Of a stretch of DNA of 64,000 nucleotides, positions 54,963 to 63,772 are shown piece by piece. The stretch covers positions 4,154,001 to 4,218,000 of the forward strand of contig NZ_CP102826.1 in NCBI RefSeq assembly GCF_025643595.1, written 5' to 3'. Under the pieces are notes generated by a model. The model did no database searches. It was not told where the DNA came from and saw only the letters and a program-made list of their open reading frames with translations. The DNA comes from Saccharopolyspora rosea (lineage in GTDB: Bacteria; Actinomycetota; Actinomycetes; Mycobacteriales; Pseudonocardiaceae). Numbering within the stretch: position 1 is the stretch's first letter; each line of letters starts with the position of its first letter. The position numbers and the translations under genes were made by a program.

Positions 54963-55304
54963 ATGGCTCGTCACAGCACCAAACGGATCCTCGCCCGCGT
55001 CGGCCTCGCCGGCCTCGTCGTCGCCGCCCCGCTGGCGGTCGCCATCCCGGCCGACGCCGCCACCAACTGGGACGCCGTGGCCCAGTGCGAGAGCTCCGGC
55101 AACTGGAACGCCGACACCGGCAACGGCTTCTCCGGCGGCCTGCAGTTCACCGACTCCACCTGGTCCGCCTACGGCGGCACCAAGTACGCCTCGAAGGCGT
55201 CCGGCGCGACCCGCGAGCAGCAGATCGAGGTCGCCAACAAGGTGCTGAAGTCGCAGGGCGCCAACGCCTGGCCGGTGTGCAGCAAGAAGGCCGGCCTCAA
55301 GTAA
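54963..55304 (+). CDS. secreted Rpf-like transglycosylase
   Basis: 113 residues: signal peptide cut near ADAA (about residue 33), then a single resuscitation-promoting-factor domain. The catalytic Glu43 is in AVAQCESSGNWNADTGNGFS, followed by GGLQFTDSTWSAYGG; the two cysteines (in QCESS and PVCSK) probably form the fold's disulfide. It cleaves peptidoglycan glycan strands and promotes growth or resuscitation. No LysM or other anchor, so it is released. ATG after GGCAGGAG. Confidence 0.93.
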   Translation: MARHSTKRILARVGLAGLVVAAPLAVAIPADAATNWDAVAQCESSGNWNADTGNGFSGGLQFTDSTWSAYGGTKYASKASGATREQQIEVANKVLKSQGANAWPVCSKKAGLK

Positions 55305-55315
55305 GGACCCGCCCC

Positions 55316-55386
55316 CGAACTCGTCGTGCGCGGAACATCCCGCGAGACCGCGGCTTTCCGCGGTCCTTCGGCGACCGGGTTCGAAG
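55316..55386 (+). repeat. degenerate MITE-like repeat, copy H
   Basis: CGAACTCGTCGTGCGCGGAA, then CGCGAGACCGCGGC and ends GGGTTCGAAG. Keeps outer-arm and TIR words of copy B, but the centre is replaced by GACCGCGG-CTTT-CCGCGGTC. Begins 12 bases after the Rpf-like stop. Confidence 0.6.
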
Positions 55387-55424
55387 GGCTGGCGTACCGG
55401 ACGACGACACCGCGCGCGGCTCCG

Positions 55425-55461
55425 ACGGGGCGGGCACCGGCACCCGGTGCCCGCCCCGTCA
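55425..55461. terminator. 17-bp perfect bidirectional terminator hairpin
   Basis: GACGGGGCGGGCACCGG (55425-55441) and its exact complement (55445-55461) with a three-base loop CAC, between the convergent Rpf-like and Usp genes. The right arm includes the Usp stop codon. Confidence 0.75.
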
Positions 55462-56292
55462 CTCGCGCAGCACGGCGACCGGGCACGGCGCGCGGTTGAC
55501 CGCCGCGTGGCTGACCGACCCCAGCAGCACCCGGCGGATGCGGCCGCGGCCGTGGCTGCCCACCACCAGCAGGCTCGCCCGACGAGCCTCCCGGAGCAGC
55601 GCCTCCGCCGGGCGTTCCGCGCTCACCGCCCTGCGGACCGCCACGTCCGGGTAGTGCTCGGCGCAGCCGGCCAGCGATTCGGACACCAGCTCGTGGGCCT
55701 GCTCGCGGGCGTCGGCCCAGCCGGTCCCGCCCGCCCGCGCGGACGGGTCGGACCAGGCGTGCACGGCCACCAGCCCGAGGTCGTGGCGGGCGGCGAAGTC
55801 GAAGGCGAAGCCGATCGCCAGCCGACCGGCCGGTGATCCGTCGACCCCCACCACGACCGGTCCCCCGGCGGTGGCCTCGCCGCGCACCACCACGACCGGC
55901 GCGCCGCTGCGGTGCGCGAGCACCTCGGCCGGGACCGTCCCGACCGCCTGCGCGCCGCCGAACACCACCAGTTCGGCGACCTCGGCCATCCCGGACAGCA
56001 CCACGCTCGGATCGCCGTAGGGCATCTCGCCGCGCACCCGCAACCGCGGATCGATCTCCCGGCAGCCGGCCACGAGCGCCTCCAGCTCCCGGCGCATCGC
56101 CTGCTGCAACGGCTCCTCCTGCTGCTCCCCGGGAACGCGGATCGGCGTGAGTTCCTCGAACGGCCACGCGTAGACGTGCACCAGCAGCAGCGGCAGGCGC
56201 CGCGCGGCGGCCTCCCGCGCGGCCCACCACACCGCGCGGCGGGACGTCTCGGACTGGTCGAACCCGACCACCACGGTCCGCTGCGCACCCAT
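55459..56292 (-). CDS. tandem universal stress protein
   Basis: 277 residues, two UspA domains (about 1-140 and 144-277). The second keeps the ATP-binding G2xG9xGS motif (GSHGRGRIRRVLLGSVS) and GVDGSPAGRLA; the first has GFDQSETSRRAVWWA but a less complete ATP loop. Tandem Usp proteins of this size are typical of actinomycetes and often belong to dormancy or hypoxia responses, in keeping with the neighbouring Rpf-like gene. Confidence 0.92.
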   Translation of the reverse strand: MGAQRTVVVGFDQSETSRRAVWWAAREAAARRLPLLLVHVYAWPFEELTPIRVPGEQQEEPLQQAMRRELEALVAGCREIDPRLRVRGEMPYGDPSVVLSGMAEVAELVVFGGAQAVGTVPAEVLAHRSGAPVVVVRGEATAGGPVVVGVDGSPAGRLAIGFAFDFAARHDLGLVAVHAWSDPSARAGGTGWADAREQAHELVSESLAGCAEHYPDVAVRRAVSAERPAEALLREARRASLLVVGSHGRGRIRRVLLGSVSHAAVNRAPCPVAVLRE

Positions 56293-56411
56293 GCCCCCAG
56301 GGTCCGCTCAGCGCGGGGAAACGGCCACGAGCGATCCCAGCAGCGCCGTGCCGAGCAGCAGCCCGGCGAGGTGCCCCCAGCAGTCCCCTCGCCGGTTCGT
56401 CCCGGCCCGGT

Positions 56412-56723
56412 TCACATCCCGCGGCACTGCCGGGTGGGCCAGCCCGCGCGGCTCAGCGGGAACTTCGCCTCGTCGATCCGGGCCGGTTCGTCGGTGTCGC
56501 GCTGCCGGAGCCGGTGCAGCTCGCACAGCGAGGAGACGATCGCGCTCAGGTAGCCGGGATCGGGGGTGAGCACGGTGATCTCGCGGTGCTCGTCGTCGTG
56601 GCACAGCAGCGCGCCGTACCCGGACGGCAGCGGCTCCAAGCCGAACTCCGCGCACACCCGGCGGTACCGCCGCCGACCGAGTGCCTTCGGCGTGAGGAAG
56701 ACGAACGCGCGCGCACGGTACAT
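56412..56723 (-). CDS. hypothetical 103-residue protein
   Basis: Not recognised. Sequence features: RARAFVFLTPKALGRRRYRR near the N-terminus, LPSGYGALLCHDDEHREITV in the middle, and a C-terminal FPLSRAGWPTRQC. Predicted small alpha/beta, soluble. Start ATG chosen because GGGGGAG lies five bases upstream; the longer frame to 56915 is Arg-rich shadow sequence. Confidence 0.65.
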   Translation of the reverse strand: MYRARAFVFLTPKALGRRRYRRVCAEFGLEPLPSGYGALLCHDDEHREITVLTPDPGYLSAIVSSLCELHRLRQRDTDEPARIDEAKFPLSRAGWPTRQCRGM

Positions 56724-57341
56724 GGCTCCCCCTCGGGATGCCCCGACACCAGTGCACACCAACGACATCGCCGTCCGAATCGGCCGTTCGTCGCCACCTC
56801 GCACCGACCGCGGCGAACCGGACCCGGCGACGCGGTGGCCATCGACCTCGCCGGTCCGCCGGGTCGACGCCGCGCGCACCGCCATCCGGCGCTCTTCTGT
56901 TGCGCTCGCACACATCCGGGACGCCGCACCTCACCCGTCCGGTCCATTCTTGACACGTGCGGTGAGCACCCAACGGGACGCGCCGACCACATCGGGCGAT
57001 TTCCGACTGATCCGCTTCTGCGCAGCTCAGTGACCGTCATCCGCGACCTGCGAGCCGGTCCGGCTGGGCGCGGCCGGGCTCCGGTCGGCCACGCGACGCG
57101 CCGTCGGTTCGGCGCGACACCCCGCCGGGCGCGGCGTAGGTTCTGCGGCCACATCCCCCGACACCACCGAGGAACGGCGCCCCCGGCGAGCCCACCCTCC
57201 GACGCCGCCGGAGCCGCGCCGCCCGGAGCCGGGGGCGGCCGCTTCCTCCCCCGAGCGCCGGTCGCCCCCGGTTCCCCGGGACTGCCGGACCCCGGTCCGC
57301 GGAGTGCGCGGCGCTGACCGCCGTCTCCCCTCCGGCAGCTC
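56724..57341. other. 618-base region without a credible gene
   Basis: Between the hypothetical protein and mntH. Open frames on both strands are Arg/Pro/Ala-rich with no ribosome sites. A TTGACA (56950-56955) is present but without an obvious -10 partner. GC-rich repeats toward 57240-57300 may fold. Otherwise I see nothing in it. Confidence 0.5.
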
Positions 57342-58628
57342 TCAGCCGACGAGCTGGTCCCAGAGCAGGTGGAGGTTGAGCGCGACGACGACGGCGGTGA
57401 TCGCCGCCATCACACCGGTCAGCCAGCGCGGGTTGGCGAAGCGGCCCATCACCGCGGGGTCGCGGGTGACCAGCAACAGCGGGACGAGCGCGAAGGGGAT
57501 GCCGAAGCTGAGCACGACCTGGCTGAAGTCGAGCACGGCGGTCGGGCTGAGGCCGGCACCGATGACGAGCAGGGCGGGGACCATCGTGATCAACCGCCGC
57601 AGCAGCAACGGGATCCGCAGTCGCACGAAACCGGCCATGACGACCTGCCCGGCGAAGGTGCCCACGCTCGACGAGGAGATCCCCGAAGCCAGCAGCGCCA
57701 CCGCGAACACCAGCGCGGCGCCGCCGCCGACGAGCTGTGCGAACCCGGCGTGGGCCTGCTCGATCTCGGCGACGCCGGTGCGCCCGCTGGTGTGGAACAG
57801 CTTGGCGGCGACCAGCAACATCGACAGGTTGATCAGCCCGGCCAGCCCGAGCGCGATGACCACGTCCCAGCGCTCGAAGCGCAGCACCCGCCGCCGGTCC
57901 TCGTCGGTGCGGCAGGTCAGCCGACGGCTGGTCAGCGCGGAGTGCAGGTACACCACGTGCGGCATGACGGTGGCGCCGACGATGCCGACGGCGAGGTAGG
58001 CGGAGCCGGCGGGCAACGTCGGCAGCAGCCCGGCGACCGCGCCGGCCGGTTCCGGCCCGATCCGCAGCAGCTCGTAGGCGAACCCGGCGATGATCAGCAG
58101 CAGCAGTCCGGCGATGGCCCGCTCGAACGGCCGGTGCCCGCGGGCCTGCAGTCCCAGCAGCGCGAACGACACCACCGCCATGATCAGCGCGGCGGGCACC
58201 ATCGGCACGCCGAACAGCAGGTACAGCCCGAGAGCGGCGCCGATGAACTCGGCCAGGTCGGTGGCCATCGCCACCACCTCGGCCTGCACCCACAACCCCC
58301 AGCGCACCACGCGCGGATACCGGTCCTGGCACACCTCCGGCAGCGTCCGCCCGGTGACCACGCCGATCTTGGCGGACAGGAACTGCACCGGCATCGCCAT
58401 CACGTTCGCCAGCACCACGACCCACACCAGGGCGTAACCGAACCGGGCCCCGGCACCGATGTTCGTGGAGAAGTTGCCCGGGTCGACGTACGCGATCGCG
58501 GCGATGAAGGCGGGGCCGAGCATCGCGAGGGCACCGCGCACCCGACCGCGCCGCAGCACCTGCTCGACGGGTGCCCCCGCGCCGCCCCCGGGGTCCGTGG
58601 CGACCGAACTCTTCCGTGAACCGAGCAC
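57342..58628 (-). CDS. mntH: Nramp-family divalent metal (Mn/Fe) transporter
   Basis: 428 residues, about 11 membrane helices. The metal-binding DPGN motif is at 49-52 (AAIAYVDPGNFSTN) and the helix-6 MPH motif in GATVMPHVVYLHSAL; the transport motif SAKIGVVTGRTLPEVCQDRY is present. Proton-driven uptake of Mn2+ or Fe2+ across the cell membrane. The GTG start is set by TACCGT six bases upstream; frames starting earlier overlap the divergent helicase gene. Confidence 0.93.
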   Translation of the reverse strand: MLGSRKSSVATDPGGGAGAPVEQVLRRGRVRGALAMLGPAFIAAIAYVDPGNFSTNIGAGARFGYALVWVVVLANVMAMPVQFLSAKIGVVTGRTLPEVCQDRYPRVVRWGLWVQAEVVAMATDLAEFIGAALGLYLLFGVPMVPAALIMAVVSFALLGLQARGHRPFERAIAGLLLLIIAGFAYELLRIGPEPAGAVAGLLPTLPAGSAYLAVGIVGATVMPHVVYLHSALTSRRLTCRTDEDRRRVLRFERWDVVIALGLAGLINLSMLLVAAKLFHTSGRTGVAEIEQAHAGFAQLVGGGAALVFAVALLASGISSSSVGTFAGQVVMAGFVRLRIPLLLRRLITMVPALLVIGAGLSPTAVLDFSQVVLSFGIPFALVPLLLVTRDPAVMGRFANPRWLTGVMAAITAVVVALNLHLLWDQLVG

Positions 58629-58634
58629 CCGTTT

Positions 58635-58640
58635 ACGGTA
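58635..58640 (-). promoter_or_regulatory. candidate -10 of leaderless mntH transcript
   Basis: TACCGT on the minus strand, six bases before the GTG start. The same hexamer serves the GlxA-type gene at 24611. Confidence 0.5.
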
Positions 58641-58776
58641 CTCCGAAAAATCGACTTCGAGCCACGGAGAATTCCGGTGATCGCGCTCACCCTCCGCACT
58701 GCCGACCGCCCGTTCGGATCTTTCGGACCGCCCGAGGCGGCGACCAAGATCGAGTCGACGAGCGGAGAGGAGCGAC

Positions 58777-60546
58777 GTGCCCACCTTCCTCCACGACGAC
58801 TTCCTCCCCCGCTACGCGGCGCTGGATCCCGTGCTCCGCGACGCGGCGGGGGCGGCGCTCAAGGCGCTGCGCGCCGGGGAGACCACTCCCGTCGACATCC
58901 CCGGCGGGCGCGACCCGCGGCTGCGCGCCGTGCCGGTCGGCGACACCCACCACCTCGTGGTCGACACCTCGAACGGCGGCCACGTCGTCCTCGACGTCCG
59001 CGAGCGCGGCGCCGCCGTCGAGCAGCGCCACCGGGACGGCGCGGACGTCAGCGGGACCACCGACGACACCGGGGTGGGCGGCAGCCGGGTCGTGCCGATC
59101 GACGACGCCGAGGACCTCGACGAGGTCCTGCACCGGCCGTTCCCGCAGTGGCGGGTGTTCCTGCACGAGTCCCAGCGCCGGATCGCCGAGCACGCGCCGT
59201 TCCGGGGCCCGGCGCGGGTCACCGGCGGGGCGGGCACGGGCAAAACGGTCGTCGCGATGCACCGCGCCGCCCACCTGGCGCGGGGCCTGGACCTGCCGCC
59301 GGGTTCGGTGCTGCTGACGACGTTCACCAAGAGCCTGGCCCGGGATCTCGAACACAACCTCGGGATGCTCGTCCCGGACCGCACCACGCGGTCCAGGATC
59401 GACGTGACCACGGTGGATTCCCTCGCGCGGCGCCTGTTCCGCCGGTTGCGGGGCCACGAGCCGGATGTGCTCCGGGACACCGAGGCCGAGAAGCGCCTGC
59501 ACGCCGTCTCCCGGGAGCACGGCCTCGCGCACCCGGGCTCGTTCCTGTACCGGGAGTGGCGGCAGATCGTCCTCGGCCAGCGGCTCGGCTCGGTCGAGGA
59601 CTACCTGGCGGCCGACCGGCGCGGGCGCGGCCGGACGTTGCCGCCCGCCGAGCGGCGCGCGCTGTGGGAGGTCTTCCGGGCGTTCCGGCGGCAGCTGCGC
59701 GCCGCGGGACTGCGGACGTTCACCGAGATCGCCGACGAGGTCGCCCGGGAGCTGGAAGGGCGGGAGGACCGGCCGTACCGGCACGTGGTGGTCGACGAGG
59801 CGCAGGACCTCGACGCGGCCCGCTGGCGCATGCTGCGCTCCGCGGTCGCCGAAGGGGCGGACGACATGTTCGTCGTCGGCGACGCCCACCAGCGCATCTA
59901 CGACAACAAGATCTCGTTGCGCAGCCTGGGGATCCACGTCACCGGCCGGTCGTTCAAGCTGCGCACCAACTACCGCGCCTCGCGGGAGATCCTGCTGTTC
60001 AGCACCGCGTTGCTGCTCGGCGAACGCGTCGACGACATGGACGAGGGCTCCGACGACCTGACGGGCTACCGCTCGCTGCTGCGCGGACGGCCACCGCGGA
60101 CCCGGGAATTCCCCACCGAGCGGGACGAACTCGCGGCGATCGTCGAACGCGTCACCGGCTGGCTCGGCGACGGCGTCGCGGCCGAGTCGATCGCCGTGAC
60201 CGCGCGCACCAACCGCTTCCTCGGACGCGTCGAGGAAGCGTTGCGCGGCAATGGGATCGCGACCGCCTGGCTGGGAGAGGACCGCCCCGGCGTGCGCATC
60301 GGCACCATGCACAAGGCGAAGGGCCTGGAGTTCCGGTGCGTGGCGGTCGCCGACGTCGGCGCGGCCTCGCTGCCGTTCCCGCGCGCGGTGACGCCCGAAC
60401 CGGTCGATCCGCAGCAGCACCAGCAGGACGTGCAGGCCGAGCGGAACCTGTTGTTCGTCGCGTGCACCCGGGCCCGGGACCGCCTGTTCGTCACCTGGCA
60501 CGGGACTCCGAGCCCGTTCCTCCGACCGGTTCTGGCGGTGCGGTAG
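58777..60546 (+). CDS. UvrD-like helicase with RelE-like N-terminal domain
   Basis: 589 residues, shorter than UvrD/Rep (about 700). Walker A GGAGTGKT (150-157), TTFTKSLARDLEHNL (motif Ia), VVVDEAQDLD (motif II), GDAHQRIYDNKISLR (motif III), RTNYRASREI (IV) and IGTMHKAKGLEF (V). The first 85 residues (LKALRAGETTPVDIPGGRDP, then RLRAVPVGDTHHLVV) look like a RelE/ParE toxin fold fused to the helicase. The GTG start follows GAGAGGAG. Could act in repair, RNA-linked stress or defence; the role is not established. Confidence 0.85.
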   Translation: MPTFLHDDFLPRYAALDPVLRDAAGAALKALRAGETTPVDIPGGRDPRLRAVPVGDTHHLVVDTSNGGHVVLDVRERGAAVEQRHRDGADVSGTTDDTGVGGSRVVPIDDAEDLDEVLHRPFPQWRVFLHESQRRIAEHAPFRGPARVTGGAGTGKTVVAMHRAAHLARGLDLPPGSVLLTTFTKSLARDLEHNLGMLVPDRTTRSRIDVTTVDSLARRLFRRLRGHEPDVLRDTEAEKRLHAVSREHGLAHPGSFLYREWRQIVLGQRLGSVEDYLAADRRGRGRTLPPAERRALWEVFRAFRRQLRAAGLRTFTEIADEVARELEGREDRPYRHVVVDEAQDLDAARWRMLRSAVAEGADDMFVVGDAHQRIYDNKISLRSLGIHVTGRSFKLRTNYRASREILLFSTALLLGERVDDMDEGSDDLTGYRSLLRGRPPRTREFPTERDELAAIVERVTGWLGDGVAAESIAVTARTNRFLGRVEEALRGNGIATAWLGEDRPGVRIGTMHKAKGLEFRCVAVADVGAASLPFPRAVTPEPVDPQQHQQDVQAERNLLFVACTRARDRLFVTWHGTPSPFLRPVLAVR

Positions 60547-60550
60547 CGGA

Positions 60551-60556
60551 TACGAT
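60551..60556 (+). promoter_or_regulatory. candidate -10 of leaderless LLM oxidoreductase transcript
   Basis: TACGAT, six bases before the ATG, placed in the 16-base gap after the helicase stop; hence own transcription rather than read-through. Confidence 0.45.
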
Positions 60557-60562
60557 CGGGCG

Positions 60563-61474
60563 ATGAGGTTCGCGATCTCGATCCCGCAGATCTTCGGCGA
60601 CGGCGAGTTCGACCCCGGGGCGTTCCGCGAGTACCTGGTGCGGGCCGAGGAACTCGGGTTCCACAGCGCGTGGACGCAGGAGCAGACGCTGGGCACCATG
60701 CCGCAGCTCGGACCGACCGAGACGATGACCTACGCCGCGGCCTGCACCGAACGGCTGCGCATCGGGTGCGTGGTGTACGTCAGCACGCTGCACAGCCCGG
60801 TGCACCTGGCGAAGAGCCTCGCCTCGCTGGACCAGCTCAGCCGGGGGCGGTTGGAGGTCGGCGTCGGCACCGGCGGGTGGGGGCGGATGTTCGCCGCGTT
60901 CGGCGTCGATCCGGACAGCTACGTGTCCCGGTTCACCGAGGGGCTGACGGTGCTGAAGCGGCTGTGGACCGAACCGCGGGTGGACTTCGACGGCCGGTTC
61001 TGGCAGCTGGAGAACGCCGCGATGGAACCCAAGCCGGCTCAGAAACCGCACCCGCCGGTGTGGTTCGGCGGCAGTGGCGCGCCCGCGCTGCGGCGCGCGG
61101 TCCGGCACGGCGACGGCTTCTTCGGGGCCGGGTCGTCGACCACCGCCCAGTTCGCCGAGCAGGTCCGCACCGTGCGCGGCGCGCTGGCCGAGGCCGGCCG
61201 GGAGGACTTCGGCATCGCCAAGCGGGTCTACATCGCCGTCGACGACGACGCCGAACGCGGTCGGCGGCGGATGAACGCCGCGCTGGAACGCCTCTACGGA
61301 CGCCGTTCGGAGACCATCGAGGCCGCCGCGGTCGCGGGTCCGGCCGAGGACTGCGCCCGCGAGGTGCGCGCGGTCGCGGACGCGGGCGCCGAGCTGGTCC
61401 TGTTCACCACGCTGTTCGACCAAGCCGAACAACTGGAGCGCTTGACCGCCGAGGTCCTGCCGCTGCTGACCTGA
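60563..61474 (+). CDS. LLM-class (F420-dependent) oxidoreductase
   Basis: 303 residues with a luciferase-like TIM barrel: FREYLVRAEELGFHSAWTQE, RIGCVVYVSTLHSPVHLAKS, LASLDQLSRGRLEVGVGTGG and KPHPPVWFGGSGAPALRRAV. The pattern is that of F420-dependent actinobacterial enzymes rather than FMN luciferases. Substrate unknown. It begins 17 bases after the helicase stop and has a -10-like box directly before the ATG. Confidence 0.9.
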   Translation: MRFAISIPQIFGDGEFDPGAFREYLVRAEELGFHSAWTQEQTLGTMPQLGPTETMTYAAACTERLRIGCVVYVSTLHSPVHLAKSLASLDQLSRGRLEVGVGTGGWGRMFAAFGVDPDSYVSRFTEGLTVLKRLWTEPRVDFDGRFWQLENAAMEPKPAQKPHPPVWFGGSGAPALRRAVRHGDGFFGAGSSTTAQFAEQVRTVRGALAEAGREDFGIAKRVYIAVDDDAERGRRRMNAALERLYGRRSETIEAAAVAGPAEDCAREVRAVADAGAELVLFTTLFDQAEQLERLTAEVLPLLT

Positions 61475-61494
61475 GCGCCCGTCCCGGGATCGCC

Positions 61495-61615
61495 GTGCGT
61501 GGCGGTGCCGGTCCCCCAGGAGGCGCTTGCGAGCCGCGAGACCGCTCCCCGCCAGGGAAGCCGCTGGCGCCGCTCGCCCTGCCCCACCCGGGCCGGGAGC
61601 GGAGACAGGCGCTGA
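61495..61615 (+). repeat. degenerate MITE-like repeat, copy G
   Basis: GTGCGTGGCGGTGCCGGT, then GCGAGACCGCTCCCCGCCAG, the hairpin region GAAGCCGCTGGCGCCGCTCG, and a right end GGAGACAGGCGCTGA. Order as in copy B with more substitutions; the left TIR is lost. Between the LLM and dehydrogenase genes. Confidence 0.65.
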
Positions 61616-61666
61616 CCGCACGGCCACCCGCGGAGGTGTTGACGTCGGCGAGTCCGCACCCGCACT

Positions 61667-61695
61667 ATTGCGCCATCAGCAATTGGGTGCGCAAT
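61667..61695. promoter_or_regulatory. ATTGCGC...GCGCAAT inverted repeat upstream of the dehydrogenase
   Basis: Seven-base arms ATTGCGC (61667-61673) and GCGCAAT (61689-61695) spaced by 15 bases, ending 26 bases before the dehydrogenase ATG. TTGACG lies further upstream (61639). The symmetric site in a low-GC patch suits a repressor or activator. Confidence 0.5.
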
Positions 61696-61721
61696 GAGCA
61701 ACAACCGCCGAGGGGTGGCCG

Positions 61722-62702
61722 ATGCGGATCCTCGTCGCCGACGCGTTCCCGGAACAGCACCTGACCCGGCTCCGGGAGCACCACGACTGCACCCACGAAC
61801 CCGACACCACCGCCGACGAACTGCCCGGTGAACTGGCCGGCGTCGAGGTCCTGGTGGTGCGCAGCACCCGGGTCACCGAAGCCGCTGTGGCCGCCGCCGA
61901 CTCGCTGCGCATGATCATCCGCGCCGGATCGGGCACCAACACCATCGCCTGCGATGCCGCGTCCGAGCGCGGCATCCACGTCTGCAACGTGCCGGGCCGC
62001 AACGCGGTCGCCGTCGCCGAGCTGGCGGTCGCACTGCTGCTGGCGCTGGACCGGGGCATCGCCGACAACGTGGCCGACCTGCGCGCCGGGCACTGGGACA
62101 AGAAGCGCCACTCGCGGGCGCGCGGCATCCTCGGTCGCCACGTCGGCGTCGTCGGTCTCGGCCGGATCGGGCTGGCCTTCGCCGAGCGGGTCGCCGCGTT
62201 CGGCGTCACCGTGCACGCCGTCGCCAAACCCGACCGCGACCGGGAGACGCTCGACCGCGCCGAGGCGATCGGGGTGCGCTTCGTCGACGACCTGACCGCG
62301 CTGGCGCGGACCTGCGACGTGCTGTCGTTCCACGTGCCCGCCACCGCAGGCACCCGGCACCTGGTGGACCGGGACCTGCTGTCCCACGTGCAGCCGGGCG
62401 CGATCATCCTCAACACCTCGCGCAGCGACGTCGTCGACGAGGACGCGCTCGTCGAGGCGATGGACGCCAAGGGCGTCCGCGCGGGCCTCGACGTGTTCGC
62501 CGACGAACCCGGCGGCGGCACCGGCGAGATCGACTCCAAACTCGCCCGGCACCCGCACGTCTACGGCACCCACCACATCGGAGCGTCCACCGAACAGGCC
62601 CAGCTGGCGGTGGCCGACGAGGTGGTGCGGATGGTCGACGCCTTCGCCGGCGGCGAGGTCCTGCACCGGGTGAACTCCCCGCACCAGGTCCCGGCGTCAT
62701 GA
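61722..62702 (+). CDS. D-2-hydroxyacid dehydrogenase (phosphoglycerate dehydrogenase-like)
   Basis: 326 residues. NAD-binding GVVGLGRIGLAFAERVAAFG (about 140-159), catalytic Arg in ILNTSRSDVVDEDAL, Glu in DVFADEPGG and His in THHIGASTEQA; the GASTEQAQ segment is typical of SerA. It lacks the C-terminal ASB/ACT regulatory domains of long SerA. Likely oxidises 3-phosphoglycerate for serine or a related hydroxyacid. The stop overlaps the next start (ATGA). Confidence 0.9.
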   Translation: MRILVADAFPEQHLTRLREHHDCTHEPDTTADELPGELAGVEVLVVRSTRVTEAAVAAADSLRMIIRAGSGTNTIACDAASERGIHVCNVPGRNAVAVAELAVALLLALDRGIADNVADLRAGHWDKKRHSRARGILGRHVGVVGLGRIGLAFAERVAAFGVTVHAVAKPDRDRETLDRAEAIGVRFVDDLTALARTCDVLSFHVPATAGTRHLVDRDLLSHVQPGAIILNTSRSDVVDEDALVEAMDAKGVRAGLDVFADEPGGGTGEIDSKLARHPHVYGTHHIGASTEQAQLAVADEVVRMVDAFAGGEVLHRVNSPHQVPAS

Positions 62703-63772
62703 CGCCCGCGCGCCCCGCCGCGGTGTCCGACCCCGCCCGGCCGGGCGTCACCGCCCGCCCACCCCGGGCGCTGCTCATCCGCCCGCGGCACGCCGCGGCC
62801 GAACGGCACCCGCTGTCCCCGGCCCGGGTCCGCGACCTGCTCGCCGCGGGCGCCTACGAGCCGGTGCCCGAACCCGCCGTGGTCGTCTACCGGCTGGAAG
62901 GCGAGGGCTTCCGGCAGACCGGTGTCGTCGTGGAGGTGCCGGTCGACGACTACCGGCAGGGCCGCATCCGGCGCCACGAGGCCACCCAGCCCGAGCGGGA
63001 GGAGGAGATCCAGCGGTTCGCCGAGACCGCCGGGATCGAGCCGATGCCGGTGATGCTCACCCACCCGGCGCGACCGCGGCTGCGCGCGGTGCTGGAGGAG
63101 GTCGCCACCGGCGAACCCGCCGTGCGGCTGTCCGCCGACGACACCGTGCACAGCGCGTGGATCAGCGCGGACCCGCAGCGGGTGCGCGCGGTGCTGGACG
63201 AGATCGCCGCCCTGCCCGCGCTGTACATCACCGACGGCCACCACCGGATGGCGGCCGCCGAGCGCTACGCCGCGCGGCACCCGTCGAGCGGTGATGTCGC
63301 GCTGGCCGCGGTGTTCCCCAGCGACGAGATGCGCATCCTCGGCTACCACCGGTGCCTGCCGGTGCCCGACGGCACCTCGGCCGCGGAGCTGCTCGCCCGG
63401 ATCGCCGCGCAGCCGGTGGTCACCGACGTGCGGGAGTGCCCGCCCGGCACCCCGCCCGCGCCGGGCTCGGTGTCGGTGCGCATCGACGGCCGGTGGTTCC
63501 TGCTGCGGCTGCGCGCCCCCGCCGACCCCGACCACGTGCGGGACTCGCTGGACGTCGTGGTGCTCAACGAGGAACTCATCCCCGGGGTCTTCGGCTCCGC
63601 CGAGATCACCTGCACCTGCACCCGGCAGGAGACGATCAGCCTGCTGCCCCACCCGCCCGGCGTCGCCGAGGTCATGGCCGTCTCGGACGCCGGACTGCTC
63701 ATGCCGCCGAAGTCCACCTGGTTCGACCCGAAGGCCGGAGTCGGCCTGTTCGTGCGCGAACTGCACCGCTGA
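62699..63772 (+). CDS. DUF1015 family protein
   Basis: 357 residues of the DUF1015 family, frequently found beside phosphoglycerate dehydrogenase genes, as here with a four-base overlap. Family marks: RHEATQPEREEEIQRF, ALYITDGHHRMAAAERYAAR (central GHHR motif) and DSLDVVVLNEELI. The biochemical role is unknown; the tie to serine or hydroxyacid metabolism comes from context. Conserved His/Arg suggest an enzyme. The first 20 residues are Ala/Pro-rich and poorly conserved-looking, so the true N-terminus might be slightly shorter. Confidence 0.9.
   Translation: MTPARPAAVSDPARPGVTARPPRALLIRPRHAAAERHPLSPARVRDLLAAGAYEPVPEPAVVVYRLEGEGFRQTGVVVEVPVDDYRQGRIRRHEATQPEREEEIQRFAETAGIEPMPVMLTHPARPRLRAVLEEVATGEPAVRLSADDTVHSAWISADPQRVRAVLDEIAALPALYITDGHHRMAAAERYAARHPSSGDVALAAVFPSDEMRILGYHRCLPVPDGTSAAELLARIAAQPVVTDVRECPPGTPPAPGSVSVRIDGRWFLLRLRAPADPDHVRDSLDVVVLNEELIPGVFGSAEITCTCTRQETISLLPHPPGVAEVMAVSDAGLLMPPKSTWFDPKAGVGLFVRELHR

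Noticed and set aside
56546..57154. A 202-codon minus-strand frame in the 618-base gap
   Set aside because: Arg/Pro/Ser-dominated composition typical of high-GC shadow frames, no ribosome site and partial overlap with the more credible 103-residue gene.
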